DNA from: Aquiluna sp.
GTDB lineage: Bacteria; Actinomycetota; Actinomycetes; Actinomycetales; Microbacteriaceae
DNA: 49,772 nt
NCBI GenBank assembly: GCA_018402615.1
Contig: JAGYIH010000005.1
Span: 1-49,772, forward strand
Direction: 5' to 3'
This document shows, piece after piece, positions 16,700-25,010 of the stretch (within the stretch, counting starts at the first letter, position 1; the number at the start of each line of letters is the position of its first letter). The position numbers were made by a program, and so were the translations under genes. The notes beneath the pieces are model-generated. The model did no database searches. It saw only the letters and a list, made by a program, of their open reading frames with translations, and was not told the origin of the DNA.

Positions 16700-16773
16700 T
16701 CGGGCTGGCGGGATTTGAACCCACGACCCCTTGTCCCCCAGACAAGTGCGCTACCAAGCTGCGCTACAGCCCG
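16700..16773 (-). tRNA. tRNA-Pro (anticodon GGG)
   Basis: A 74-base cloverleaf on the minus strand. Acceptor CGGGCTG pairs with CAGCCCG; the D arm has GCGC stems; the anticodon stem CTTGT/ACAAG encloses CTGGGGG, giving anticodon GGG for CCC/CCU codons; the T arm contains TTCAAAT. The discriminator base is A and the CCA end is not encoded. Unlike the rRNA genes, this tRNA looks fully regular. Confidence 0.95.
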
Positions 16774-16788
16774 TTGCGTTAGCAACGG
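16771..16788 (-). other. Stem-loop at the 5' end of tRNA-Pro
   Basis: CCGTTGC and GCAACGG form a perfect 7-bp stem around GTTA. It begins in the first three bases of the tRNA and ends shortly before the DUF368 stop. There is no T-run after it, so a precursor-processing or competing structure is more likely than a terminator. Confidence 0.5.
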
Positions 16789-16796
16789 GGATAAGT

Positions 16797-17672
16797 CTAT
16801 TGCTGCGCTTGCCGATCGAGCCTCGCCTGCCAAAGAATAAGGCCACCAACCACCACCGACCCTGCAACAACAGCAAATATCGGCTCAAAACTATTTGGTG
16901 CCAAGGCTGCACCTTGTTGCTGCCAAGGCCACAGCGCTCTCAGCGAACCAAGCATTAGCCCGGTCATGATTACAAGTGTCACCCGACGCTTATTCTCCAG
17001 CAGCCAGGACAACAGGGTTGAAAAGGCTCCAAGGCCAACAATTGCTCCAAGGATGAACACCAGCAGGTATTGCAGGTTGCGGTCATTCACGGCTGCAATG
17101 GTTGGGGCATACAAACCGAGAGTCAACAGCAAAAATGATCCCGAAACTCCGGGAAGTGCAAGGGCGCAAATCGCAACGGTTGCTCCCAAAAAGATAACTA
17201 GCAGATTGGGTTCAAACTCCGCAGCTCTTGGGAGTGATGTCAGCCCAAATGCAAGAGCTGCAGCCCCCAAGGCAACGGCATAGTCTCTGGTGGTCCAACT
17301 CTTTGCCGCCATTTTGTAGGGAACGTAGAGCGACACCAGAATCATGCCAAAGAACAGCCCCCGCATAATTTCAGGCTCGTTCTCCAAAAGCGGTTCGAGC
17401 GCTGCCGCTGCTAGAACAATTGCGGAGAGCATGCCTATTCCCAAGGGCACTAGAAGCTCTAAGTCAATTTTCTTGAACTCTTGCCTAAGCCCCTTAAAGT
17501 TCAGTGTGCGGAGCTGGAGGATGCCTTTTGTGAAGGCTGCAGCTGAGTCAATGATGCGCTTGTAGACGCCGACAATTAGGGCGATGGTGCCGCCTGAGAC
17601 TCCAGGAATTACCTCTGCGACTCCGATGAGAAAACCTCGGAGCGCGTTCAGGGCAATCGCAAGTGGCTTCAC
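16797..17672 (-). CDS. DUF368 membrane protein (PopT-like undecaprenyl phosphate carrier)
   Basis: A 291-residue polytopic membrane protein beginning with the DUF368 signature LRGFLIGVAEVIPGVSGGTIALIVGVY and carrying a second inverted half, ALALPGVSGSFLLLTLGLY, near 165-190. Members of the family (PopT) have been shown to return undecaprenyl phosphate to the inner leaflet, recycling the lipid carrier for peptidoglycan and wall polymers. The GTG start shares one base with the der stop (TAGTG), so it is coupled to that gene, and it is the last protein gene before tRNA-Pro. Assignment to this function is by family. Confidence 0.85.
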   Translation of the reverse strand: MKPLAIALNALRGFLIGVAEVIPGVSGGTIALIVGVYKRIIDSAAAFTKGILQLRTLNFKGLRQEFKKIDLELLVPLGIGMLSAIVLAAAALEPLLENEPEIMRGLFFGMILVSLYVPYKMAAKSWTTRDYAVALGAAALAFGLTSLPRAAEFEPNLLVIFLGATVAICALALPGVSGSFLLLTLGLYAPTIAAVNDRNLQYLLVFILGAIVGLGAFSTLLSWLLENKRRVTLVIMTGLMLGSLRALWPWQQQGAALAPNSFEPIFAVVAGSVVVGGLILWQARLDRQAQQ

Positions 17673-19123
17673 TACTTGCGCTTTCTCTTTTCGCGGACTC
17701 GAACACCAATCTCAATTGGAGACCCTTCAAAACCATAGGTCTCGCGGAGCTTGCGAGTAATGAACCTGCGGTAACCGGCTTCTATGAACCCGGTTGAAAA
17801 CAGCACAAACTTTGGGGGCCTTGATGCTGCCTGGGTTCCAAACAGAATTCTTGGTTGCTTGCCACCGCGAATCGGGTGTGGGGTGGCGGCCTGCAGCTCA
17901 GCCAAGAAAGCGTTTAGCTTTCCGGTTGGGATTCTGCGGTCCCAGCTCTCTAGGGCTACCTCTAGCGCTGGCACTAGCTTTTCTAGGTGGCGGCCGGTTA
18001 GAGCCGAGAGGTTTACCCGCGGTGCCCAGTCGACGTGTGCGAGATCAGAGTCGATCTCCTTCTCCAGGTAAATGCGACGCTCATCATCCAGCACGTCCCA
18101 CTTATTGAAGGCCAAGACAATTGCCCTGCCTGAATCAAGAGCTAACTGAACGATACGAACATCGGCTTCGCTGATGGATTCACTGACATCAAATAGCACA
18201 ACCGCAACCTCAGCGCGCTCTAGCGCGGCTGCAGTTCGAAGGGCTGCGTAAAAGTCAGCTCCCTGTTGGCGATGCTGCCGGCGGCGAATGCCGGCGGTGT
18301 CGATAAAGCGCCAAATCTTGCCGGCAATCTCAACCTGCTCGTCAATTGGGTCACGAGTGGTGCCGGCCAGATCGCTCACAACCGCGCGGTTGGTGCCGGT
18401 TGCCTTGTTCAAAAGACTTGACTTGCCAACGTTTGGGCGACCAATCAGGGCAATTCTTCTTGGACCTGCGAATTCATCCTCGGCAATTCTGGACTTCAGC
18501 GGCAATACCTTTAGCACTGCATCTAGTAGGTCCGCAACACCCCTGCCGTGAAGGGCTGAGACTGGATACGGCTGACCCAAACCCAAGGACCAAAGCGATG
18601 CTGCCTCTGGCTCCAGGTGGGCATCGTCAATCTTGTTGGCAACCAGCAGTACCGGCTTGCCACTGGCTCGCAACATGCTCACAACTCGCTCGTCGGAGGA
18701 GGTTGGACCGACCATGGCGTCAACAATGAAAAGCACGGCATCGGAAAGTTCAACGGCAACCTCAGCCTGCTCAGCTACAGAGAGATCTAGACCCTTGGCG
18801 TCAATTTCCCAACCACCGGTGTCCACCAGAGTGATGTTGCGACCATTCCATTCAGCCTTATAGGAAACCCGATCCCTCGTGATTCCGGGCTTGTCTTCAA
18901 CAACTGCCTCGCGGCGACCAAGAATTCTGTTCACCAGTGCGGATTTACCAACGTTTGGCCTGCCGACAATCGCCAACACGGGAGGCGCTGGGGTGTAGCC
19001 ATCGGATTCTTCCTCGGCCAGCTCAAGTTCCAGCAGGGATTGATCTTCGTCCTCGAGCTCGAAGTCCTGAAGCTCGGCCCGCATTAGTTCAAGGCGAGCA
19101 CTTTCTAGATTCTCATCGGTCAT
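17672..19123 (-). CDS. der: Ribosome-associated GTPase Der (EngA)
   Basis: A 483-residue double GTPase needed for assembly of the 50S subunit. The two G domains start with [12 protein letters not shown] (about 54) and [12 protein letters not shown] (about 228); each has its DTGGW or DTAGI switch and NKxD motif (ANKIDD, FNKWDV). The C-terminal KH-like domain (about 385-483) ends with basic RVREKRKRK. An acidic N-terminal extension of about 45 residues ([17 protein letters not shown]) precedes the first G domain, a common trait in actinobacteria. It overlaps cmk by one base (TAATG), forming the frequent cmk-der pair. Confidence 0.96.
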   Translation of the reverse strand: MTDENLESARLELMRAELQDFELEDEDQSLLELELAEEESDGYTPAPPVLAIVGRPNVGKSALVNRILGRREAVVEDKPGITRDRVSYKAEWNGRNITLVDTGGWEIDAKGLDLSVAEQAEVAVELSDAVLFIVDAMVGPTSSDERVVSMLRASGKPVLLVANKIDDAHLEPEAASLWSLGLGQPYPVSALHGRGVADLLDAVLKVLPLKSRIAEDEFAGPRRIALIGRPNVGKSSLLNKATGTNRAVVSDLAGTTRDPIDEQVEIAGKIWRFIDTAGIRRRQHRQQGADFYAALRTAAALERAEVAVVLFDVSESISEADVRIVQLALDSGRAIVLAFNKWDVLDDERRIYLEKEIDSDLAHVDWAPRVNLSALTGRHLEKLVPALEVALESWDRRIPTGKLNAFLAELQAATPHPIRGGKQPRILFGTQAASRPPKFVLFSTGFIEAGYRRFITRKLRETYGFEGSPIEIGVRVREKRKRK

Positions 19124-19770
19124 TATTTGGTCACCTCCCGGTGTAAATCTGCAAGCGCGCTAACGCTCTGGTCAAAATCAAGCTCTGTGGTGTCAAGCAA
19201 AATCACACCCGGTGCGGGGGTGAAAAAATCTACAACTTGAGAGTCAGATTGGTCTCTGGCCTTTAGGTTCTCTGAGCTTTCGGTTTGCTCTAGGCCTCGT
19301 CTTGAAAGCCTAACGGCTTCCGAGGCCGTTAGCAGTACCCGTAATTCTGCATCTGGAAAAACAACTGTCGTGATGTCCCTGCCCTCGACCACCACTCCCG
19401 ACAGTTCTGAGCCTTCGATTCGCTGTCTGGCGTCCTCAAGCTGCAGTGCACGGACCTTGGGTTCCCTGGCATAAGTTGACACCTCAGAGGCCACATCAGA
19501 TTCCCGGATTGCCTCGGTGATGTCCTCTCCCCCTAGGAGCACAAATTGCTCGTCAGGATTAAGTGAAATTTCGTAGTCAAAGCTTTCAATTAGCTCATCC
19601 AGTTCCACGCCAGGCAGCTGCATGGCGTGATAGGTGAAGGCGCGATACCCGGCACCGGTGTCGAGGTAGCCAAAGCCCAGGAGGCTGGCAGCTGCTCTAG
19701 AAACACTCGACTTACCAGATCCAGCCGGTCCGTCAACCGCGATGACGAAGACCACTAGACCAGCCGCCAT
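19123..19770 (-). CDS. cmk: Cytidylate kinase
   Basis: Phosphorylates CMP and dCMP to the diphosphates. The nucleotide-binding loop [19 protein letters not shown] is near residues 10-28, followed by [15 protein letters not shown] and the later [15 protein letters not shown]. The protein has 215 residues from the ATG at 19770, which lies inside tyrA behind GAGG. A GTG at 19755 overlapping the tyrA stop as TAGTG, a pattern used elsewhere in this window, would give 210 residues. It sits between tyrA and der as in many actinobacteria. Confidence 0.93.
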   Translation of the reverse strand: MAAGLVVFVIAVDGPAGSGKSSVSRAAASLLGFGYLDTGAGYRAFTYHAMQLPGVELDELIESFDYEISLNPDEQFVLLGGEDITEAIRESDVASEVSTYAREPKVRALQLEDARQRIEGSELSGVVVEGRDITTVVFPDAELRVLLTASEAVRLSRRGLEQTESSENLKARDQSDSQVVDFFTPAPGVILLDTTELDFDQSVSALADLHREVTK

Positions 19771-20819
19771 CCGGCCTCAGAGAGTTTTTGAACCAGTTGC
19801 TTTAAAGCCCGCGGTAATACCTGAAGCTCAACAAGCCCAATCTCGGCCCCGGGAGAATGCTCAAGCTTGAGATCTTCGATGTTCACGTCAATATCGCCAA
19901 TGAAGCTAAGCAGCGAAGCCAGAGCGCCAGGTGAGTCGTCAATGATTACCGTGACCAGCTCGTACTCTGCATACTTGCCGCCGTGTTTACCCGGAATCTT
20001 TGAGACCCCCTGGTTGCCGAGCTCTAGAAGCGCGTGCAAGCTGGCAAGCGAGCCAGATTGCCCCGGGTTCTCTAAGCTCTGGCTAAGTTCCGCTAGGTCG
20101 TTTGCAAGCAGTTTCAGAAGCGGAGCTATTTCACCCGCATTTTGACTCAAAATCTGCAGCCAAAGATCTGGGTCGGATGCCGCAATCCTTGTGGTGTCTC
20201 GAAGTCCCTGGCCTGCAAGATCGAGCTGCTCCGGCTTGGCCTGATTGAGTCTTGCCGCTACCAATGAGGCTGCGAGTTGTGGCAGATGAGAAACCATTGC
20301 GACCGCTGCATCGTGGTCGCGTGCGGACATGACTTGAGGCAAGGCCCCCAGTCTGAGGGCTAAATCACGAACCTGCTGCACTCGCTCGGGCTTGGCTTCT
20401 GAAAAGAAGGTGATAACCCAGGGGCGCGCAAAAAATAAGTCGGCCCTGGCTTTACCCGGGCCGCCCTTTTCACGCCCCGCCATTGGATGGGATCCGATGT
20501 AGCGGTCATGATGCTCTGAAAGTTCTCGGACTGTCGCCGCAATTTCTGCCTTGGTGCTCGCAACATCGGTGACGGTTGCATCGGGGTGCGAGGCAAGTTC
20601 CCTCACAATCACCTCGGCGGTTAGATCTGGGGGTACGCAAACCACTATCAAATCCGGTTCACCGCTGGCCTCAATGCCAGCGCCATACTCGATTGCTAAT
20701 CGAAGATTGGCCTTCGACTGATCCGAGAGGCTCGCGGTGATGCCGTGCTTTTTGAGCGCAAGACCGAGGCTAGTTCCCAAAAGGCCAGCCCCGACAATTT
20801 TGATGGAGGGATTATTCAC
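19755..20819 (-). CDS. tyrA: Prephenate dehydrogenase
   Basis: Oxidatively decarboxylates prephenate to 4-hydroxyphenylpyruvate on the way to tyrosine. The dinucleotide-binding motif GAGLLGTSLG lies at 11-20; DVASTKAEI near 90 and GSHPMAGREKGG near 113 carry the usual substrate-site residues. The middle is the helical dehydrogenase domain, and the last 75 residues (YELVTVIIDDSPGALASLLSFIG) look like an ACT domain, suggesting feedback by an aromatic amino acid. It overlaps aroH by 4 bases and cmk by about 16, so the three are coupled. The length (354) is normal for ACT-containing forms. Confidence 0.93.
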   Translation of the reverse strand: MNNPSIKIVGAGLLGTSLGLALKKHGITASLSDQSKANLRLAIEYGAGIEASGEPDLIVVCVPPDLTAEVIVRELASHPDATVTDVASTKAEIAATVRELSEHHDRYIGSHPMAGREKGGPGKARADLFFARPWVITFFSEAKPERVQQVRDLALRLGALPQVMSARDHDAAVAMVSHLPQLAASLVAARLNQAKPEQLDLAGQGLRDTTRIAASDPDLWLQILSQNAGEIAPLLKLLANDLAELSQSLENPGQSGSLASLHALLELGNQGVSKIPGKHGGKYAEYELVTVIIDDSPGALASLLSFIGDIDVNIEDLKLEHSPGAEIGLVELQVLPRALKQLVQKLSEAGWRLV

Positions 20820-21178
20820 TTTGTCAGGTCTGTCCTAAGGCCCTGTGCTCCGCGCAGGTAGAGGTGGTTGATCTCAGATCTTTCTAACTTGCTCTGGGCA
20901 TGGAGCATGATTCGAATCACTCTGGGCATGGAGCCCTGAACATCCATTTCAACAAAGCACATCAGCGGGACATCTTCCAAACCAAGTTCTCGAGCGGCTA
21001 CCGCCGGGAACTCACTTCTCAAATCCGGAGTGGCCGAAAAAGTAATGGAAATCAGGTCTGTGGCTTCAAGCTTGTTGTCCTTCAAAATCCTGGTCAAGAG
21101 CTCGGCTGTTGACTCTAAAAGGTGAGAGCGCTCATCAACATCAAGCTGAATCGCGCCGCGAAATGCCCTGACCGCCAT
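20816..21178 (-). CDS. aroH: Chorismate mutase, AroH type
   Basis: A 120-residue monofunctional chorismate mutase of the trimeric AroH fold, converting chorismate to prephenate. Diagnostic stretches are VRAFRGAIQLDVDERSHLLESTAELL at the start, LISITFSATPDLRSEFPAVAARELG in the middle and VPLMCFVEMDVQGSMPRVIRIMLHA with the active-site arginine. The gene lies 3 bases after rluB and overlaps tyrA by 4 bases, so the product is passed directly to the next enzyme of the tyrosine branch. AroH forms are distinct from the helical AroQ mutases of M. tuberculosis. Confidence 0.93.
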   Translation of the reverse strand: MAVRAFRGAIQLDVDERSHLLESTAELLTRILKDNKLEATDLISITFSATPDLRSEFPAVAARELGLEDVPLMCFVEMDVQGSMPRVIRIMLHAQSKLERSEINHLYLRGAQGLRTDLTK

Positions 21179-21181
21179 CTA

Positions 21182-21928
21182 CTAATCCTTTTTGTTGAAA
21201 GACTGACCCAGCTGCATGAGTGAACCGACTTCAAGCTTACTAAGCTCACGGAACTGGCCCACCTTGAGAGCCTTTAGATGTATGGGACCAAAGGTCTTTC
21301 GAGTCAGGTCCATGACCGGATGGCCCACCGCTTCAAACATTCTTCGAACAATTCGGTTTTTCCCAGAGTGCAGAACTATTTCAACCAGTGAAAAAGCGTC
21401 ATTTTGATCAAGGACTCTAACCTTGTCAGCCTTTGCAAGACCGTCCTCTAGCTTGATTCCGTCTTTGAGGCGCTGCAGTTCGACCTTGCCGACCTTGCCC
21501 ATTACCTTTGCGGCATAGAGCTTTTCCACCTCATACCTTGGGTGGAGTAATTGATTGGCGAGTTCTCCGTCATTAGTCATCAGAATCAAGCCGGTTGTTT
21601 CGTAGTCAAGGCGACCCACGTTATAAAGCCGATCAAAGCCTTGGAAGTAGTCTGCGATGCACCTGCGACCCTTGTCATCGCTCATGGTTGAGAGCACTGC
21701 TCTCGGCTTGTGAAAAGCGAAGTACATTTTTTCGGGATCCATCTGGACCGGGTTGCGGTCCACCTGAACCTGGTCGACCAGAGGATCAACCCTGGTTCCA
21801 AGCTCGCGCACCACCTTCCCGTTTACCTTGACCCGGCCTTGAACAATCAACTCTTCGGAGGCTCTTCTGGATGCGACACCGGCCGCTGCCAATGCCTTTT
21901 GTAATCTGACGCCTTCTGATTCAGTCAA
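21182..21928 (-). CDS. 23S rRNA pseudouridine synthase (RluB/RsuA family)
   Basis: A 248-residue pseudouridine synthase. The N-terminal S4 RNA-binding domain, VRLQKALAAAGVASRRASEELIVQGRVKVNG, is followed by the catalytic domain with GRLDYETTGLILMTNDGEL (Asp near residue 104), KLYAAKVMG and SGKNRIVRRMFEAVGHPV. In many bacteria the RluB enzyme follows scpB, as it does here. The start is a TTG overlapping the scpB stop by 8 bases. RluB normally acts on 23S rRNA helix 80/81; the exact uridine cannot be proved from sequence. Confidence 0.9.
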   Translation of the reverse strand: MTESEGVRLQKALAAAGVASRRASEELIVQGRVKVNGKVVRELGTRVDPLVDQVQVDRNPVQMDPEKMYFAFHKPRAVLSTMSDDKGRRCIADYFQGFDRLYNVGRLDYETTGLILMTNDGELANQLLHPRYEVEKLYAAKVMGKVGKVELQRLKDGIKLEDGLAKADKVRVLDQNDAFSLVEIVLHSGKNRIVRRMFEAVGHPVMDLTRKTFGPIHLKALKVGQFRELSKLEVGSLMQLGQSFNKKD

Positions 21929-22469
21929 TGTTGTCCTGGTCTGGTAGGTAGGGGCTGATGGCAGGTAGCTCAGCCAAACTGTTTATGCCTAAGACCTCGA
22001 GCATCTGCTCAGTGGTGCCAAACATGCTGGCCCCAGTCTCACTGTCTTGATACAGCTCTGCAACCAGTCCTCTTGAAATCAAAGTCCTGATTACCGAGTC
22101 GACACTTACCCCTCTAATTGAGGAAATCTGTCCTCTAGAGATTGGCTGACGGTAGGCGACTACCGCGAGGGTTTCAAGTGCTGCCTGGGAAAGCTTTGCT
22201 GGATTCTCGTTGGCCACCAGTTGGCGCACTCCCCAGTCGTGGTTCTGCCTTACGTATAATCTCCAGCCACCACCGACCTCGCGCAACTCAAATCCACGAC
22301 CCAGGCCATCATGCGCCGAGTCGTAATCTGCCTGCAGGGCTTCAATCTCTTTTTTTACATCTTTTATGGGTGCTTCTAGCGCCCCGGCAATGGTGACCAG
22401 GGCCAAAGGTGTCTCGGCGATGGTAATAAGTGCCTCAATGGCGGCCCGAAGGGACAGTTCAGTCTGCAT
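21921..22469 (-). CDS. scpB: Segregation and condensation protein B
   Basis: Regulatory subunit of the SMC-ScpAB condensin complex. The protein has two winged-helix domains, with characteristic ALETLAVVAYRQPISRGQISSIRGVSVDSVIRTLISRGLV near 92-130 and TGASMFGTTEQMLEVLGI near the end. I use the ATG at 22469 (182 residues, MQTELSLRAAI) rather than a TTG four codons upstream. It overlaps the end of scpA by 11 bases and is followed by rluB. The smc gene itself is not in the window. Confidence 0.92.
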   Translation of the reverse strand: MQTELSLRAAIEALITIAETPLALVTIAGALEAPIKDVKKEIEALQADYDSAHDGLGRGFELREVGGGWRLYVRQNHDWGVRQLVANENPAKLSQAALETLAVVAYRQPISRGQISSIRGVSVDSVIRTLISRGLVAELYQDSETGASMFGTTEQMLEVLGINSLAELPAISPYLPDQDNID

Positions 22470-23262
22470 AATCAACCCCAAGGTTACTCAGCGCCTCATC
22501 CCCAAAACCCTTGTCTTCCAAAATCACCATGAAGTCTTCAAAGGGATTCTCTTGCGAAAGCCCGACAGCTCCTGCCCGGTATAACTCCAAGGTTCCTAAA
22601 AAACGCGCCACGAACTCGGCTCGGTCGAAGCTGTCGGAAATTAGTTCACGAAATGACATCCGGTTTTTCACTCGGAGCTTTTTCAAGATGATTCCGGCCT
22701 GCTCTCTAATCGAAACCCTCGTTGAGTGCAGGTGAGTGAGCCCGACCCCTGGGATTTCCCTTGGCATCAACGCCAGCTCTGCAATTTCTGAGAACTGAGC
22801 GAGCGAGGTGCTCCACTGCAGTTCTGGACGCAGGTTTCGATACTGTTCCTCGAGCCTTGCCTGCCTCGCTAATCGCACCGACTCGTGGTCCAAAGCGGAT
22901 TGGAACCAGGCAGCTATCTCCTTGAAGGCTCGGTATTGCAGGAGCCTCGCGAACAATAGGTCCCTGGCCTCCAAAAGCTCGATTCCCTCAGAGTCAACAG
23001 CCTCACCCTGTGGTAGCAAAGAGACAATCTTCAGATCCAGCAGCGTTGCAGCCACCACCAAGAATTCGCTTGCCGAGTCGATTTCCCGTTTCGCGTCCAG
23101 GGTCTTGACGTAGTGCAAAAACTCATCGGTAATGCGAGCTAAGGAAACGGTAGTGATGTCCAGCTCGTGCTTCCCGATCAACCTAAGCAGCAGGTCAAAA
23201 GGACCCTCAAAGTTGTCTAGCTGAAGCGAGAAGGAGATGTCAGAGTCAAGCGCAACTGCCAC
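22459..23262 (-). CDS. scpA: Segregation and condensation protein A
   Basis: The kleisin that bridges the SMC heads in the bacterial condensin. The N-terminal kleisin motif is LDNFEGPFDLLLRLIGKHELDITTVSLARITDEFLHYV (about 16-53), with ASEFLVVAATLLDLKIVSLLP following; the C-terminal winged helix ends VTFLGTLEL-like as FVARFLGTLELYRAGAVGLSQENPFEDF. The 267-residue protein starts at a GTG overlapping the upstream parA stop by 17 bases. Order parA-scpA-scpB-rluB is the standard actinobacterial arrangement. Confidence 0.93.
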   Translation of the reverse strand: MAVALDSDISFSLQLDNFEGPFDLLLRLIGKHELDITTVSLARITDEFLHYVKTLDAKREIDSASEFLVVAATLLDLKIVSLLPQGEAVDSEGIELLEARDLLFARLLQYRAFKEIAAWFQSALDHESVRLARQARLEEQYRNLRPELQWSTSLAQFSEIAELALMPREIPGVGLTHLHSTRVSIREQAGIILKKLRVKNRMSFRELISDSFDRAEFVARFLGTLELYRAGAVGLSQENPFEDFMVILEDKGFGDEALSNLGVDYAD

Positions 23263-24070
23263 GACTCACCAGTTCCCTTGCCACCCTGCGATAAGCCTCG
23301 GCGGCGTTAGAACTGGGAGCAAATTGAGTGATCGGCTTTCTGGCAACCGTGGCATCCGGGAACTTAACGGTTCTCGCGATGGCGGTCTGGAAGACCTTGC
23401 CCTTGAAGGCTTCTTGCAAGCGCTCCAGAACCTCTTTGGAGTGCAGGGTTCTGGAATCGTGCATGGTGGGGATCAGGCCGTCCAATTCCAAGGTGGGGTT
23501 GGTTCTGGCCTTCACCTTGTCAATGGTCTGAATCAGAAGGGCAACCCCTCTAAGTGCAAAGAATTCTGTGGCCATGGGTATTAAAACTCCGTGAGCCGCG
23601 GTCAAAGCATTCACCGTGAGCAGTCCAAGTGAGGGCTGGCAGTCAATAAAGATGACGTCGTAGTCATCCTTTATTTTGTGCAAGATTCCATCGAGTACCC
23701 GCTCGCGACCCATCTCGGTAACCAGGTTCATCTCAGCTGCAGAAAGGTCAATGTTTGCAGGAATGATGTCCAGGTTTTCAATCTCGGTGGTCTGGATTGC
23801 GCTCTTTGGATCAATCCCTGTGGACATCATCAGGTCATAAATTGTTGGGGCATCCTGGTAGTCGGCATCCAGGTTCACCGACAGAGCGCCCTGCGGATCA
23901 AAATCCACCACCAGCACTTTGCGACCATAGTCCGCGAGCGCCGCCGCAAGGTTAATCGTGGTGGTGGTCTTGCCAACCCCACCCTTTTGATTGCACATCG
24001 CAATAATCCGAGCCGGACCGTGCTGCTTTAGCTTTGCCGGAACGGGGAATTTCTTATTCGAGAGCTCCAC
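23246..24070 (-). CDS. ParA-family ATPase upstream of scpAB (PldP/Soj-like)
   Basis: A 274-residue ParA ATPase with deviant Walker A CNQKGGVGKTTTTINLAAAL near 25-44, the A' motif VLVVDFDPQGALSVNL near 52-67 and Walker B VIFIDCQPSLGLLTVNAL near 130-147. I start at a GTG at 24070 behind GGAGG; a TTG four codons earlier lies within that Shine-Dalgarno sequence. Genes of this type directly precede scpA in actinobacteria, and the Corynebacterium counterpart PldP is an orphan ParA linked with division and segregation. No parB is present here. The link to PldP is by position and family. Confidence 0.87.
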   Translation of the reverse strand: MELSNKKFPVPAKLKQHGPARIIAMCNQKGGVGKTTTTINLAAALADYGRKVLVVDFDPQGALSVNLDADYQDAPTIYDLMMSTGIDPKSAIQTTEIENLDIIPANIDLSAAEMNLVTEMGRERVLDGILHKIKDDYDVIFIDCQPSLGLLTVNALTAAHGVLIPMATEFFALRGVALLIQTIDKVKARTNPTLELDGLIPTMHDSRTLHSKEVLERLQEAFKGKVFQTAIARTVKFPDATVARKPITQFAPSSNAAEAYRRVARELVSRGSCA

Positions 24071-24099
24071 CCGTACCTCCAATTTCTAGTTCCCATAGC

Positions 24100-25008
24100 C
24101 TACCGCCGTGCCCTCGGGTGTGAGGCCAGGTAGACCTCTCTGAGCGTGTCAATAGTGACCATTGTGTAGATCTGAGTCGTGGTGACGGATGCATGTCCCA
24201 AAAGCTCCTGCACCACTCTGACATCAGCACCGCCCTCAAGCAGGTGAGTGGCAAAGGAATGCCTCAGCGAGTGCGGTGAGACCTTTAGCCCAGAACCGGC
24301 GGCAGCCTTTTGAATTATTTCCCAAATGCTTTGCCTTGACAGCCTGGTTCCACGCTGATTCAAAAACAGCGCCTGCGCTGCACCCTTACTCTTACTCTGC
24401 CCTGCAAGCCTTGGTCTGGACCGCACCAGATAGGCATCAAGGGCGCTGTTGGCATAGGACCCTACCGGCACCAGTCTCTCCTTAGAGCCCTTACCTCTGA
24501 CCCGAAGAAGCCCCGAGTCATTTACCTCATCAAGGTCTAAACCCACTACCTCACTAACCCGCGCTCCGGTTGAATACATCAGCTCCAGGATTGCCCTATT
24601 GCGCAGCCTCAAATAATCAGCGCTCTCATCATCCGGAGCAGGTCCAGAGGCTTCAATAAGTGCCAGCACCTGATGCTGCGAAAGTGTTTTTGGAAGCCGG
24701 ATGGCAAGCTTTGGCGCTCTAACCCTTTTTGTTGGGTCATCGCTGCGGAGATTCTCCATAATCAAGAACTTGTGGTAGCCCCTCATTGATGCCAAGAGCC
24801 TCGCCCTTGAGGATGCGCTCAGGTTTGGGGCTATTTCTAAGGTGAAGTCCTCCAGGTCCTTTGGGGTTGAATCCAGCGCGGTCTTTGCTCTCCGAGTCAG
24901 AAAGTCCAGATACTTGCCCAAGTCATTGCGATAGGCAGAAAGCGTATTTTTACTAAGACCGCGCTCAAGGGTGAGGTGCCGCAGGTAGCTGTCAAGCGGC
25001 GCTGACAC
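24100..25008 (-). CDS. xerD: Site-specific tyrosine recombinase XerD
   Basis: A 302-residue tyrosine recombinase that with XerC resolves chromosome dimers at dif. The N-terminal core-binding domain runs to about 95; the catalytic residues are visible: Arg in YSTGARVSEVVGL (about 146), Lys in RGKGSKERLVP, His246 and Arg249 in HSLRHSFATHLL, His272 in ELLGHASVTTTQ and the nucleophile Tyr281. Its place between pyrG and the parA-scpAB genes, without phage genes or att sites, marks it as the housekeeping enzyme rather than an integrase. The GTG start lies 2 bases after the pyrG stop. Confidence 0.92.
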   Translation of the reverse strand: MSAPLDSYLRHLTLERGLSKNTLSAYRNDLGKYLDFLTRRAKTALDSTPKDLEDFTLEIAPNLSASSRARLLASMRGYHKFLIMENLRSDDPTKRVRAPKLAIRLPKTLSQHQVLALIEASGPAPDDESADYLRLRNRAILELMYSTGARVSEVVGLDLDEVNDSGLLRVRGKGSKERLVPVGSYANSALDAYLVRSRPRLAGQSKSKGAAQALFLNQRGTRLSRQSIWEIIQKAAAGSGLKVSPHSLRHSFATHLLEGGADVRVVQELLGHASVTTTQIYTMVTIDTLREVYLASHPRARR

Positions 25009-25010
25009 GC

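Noticed and set aside
24100..25008. Tyrosine recombinase as a mobile-element integrase
   Set aside because: Position between pyrG and parA-scpAB, absence of att sites, tRNA target or phage genes, and XerD-like length mark it as the chromosomal enzyme.
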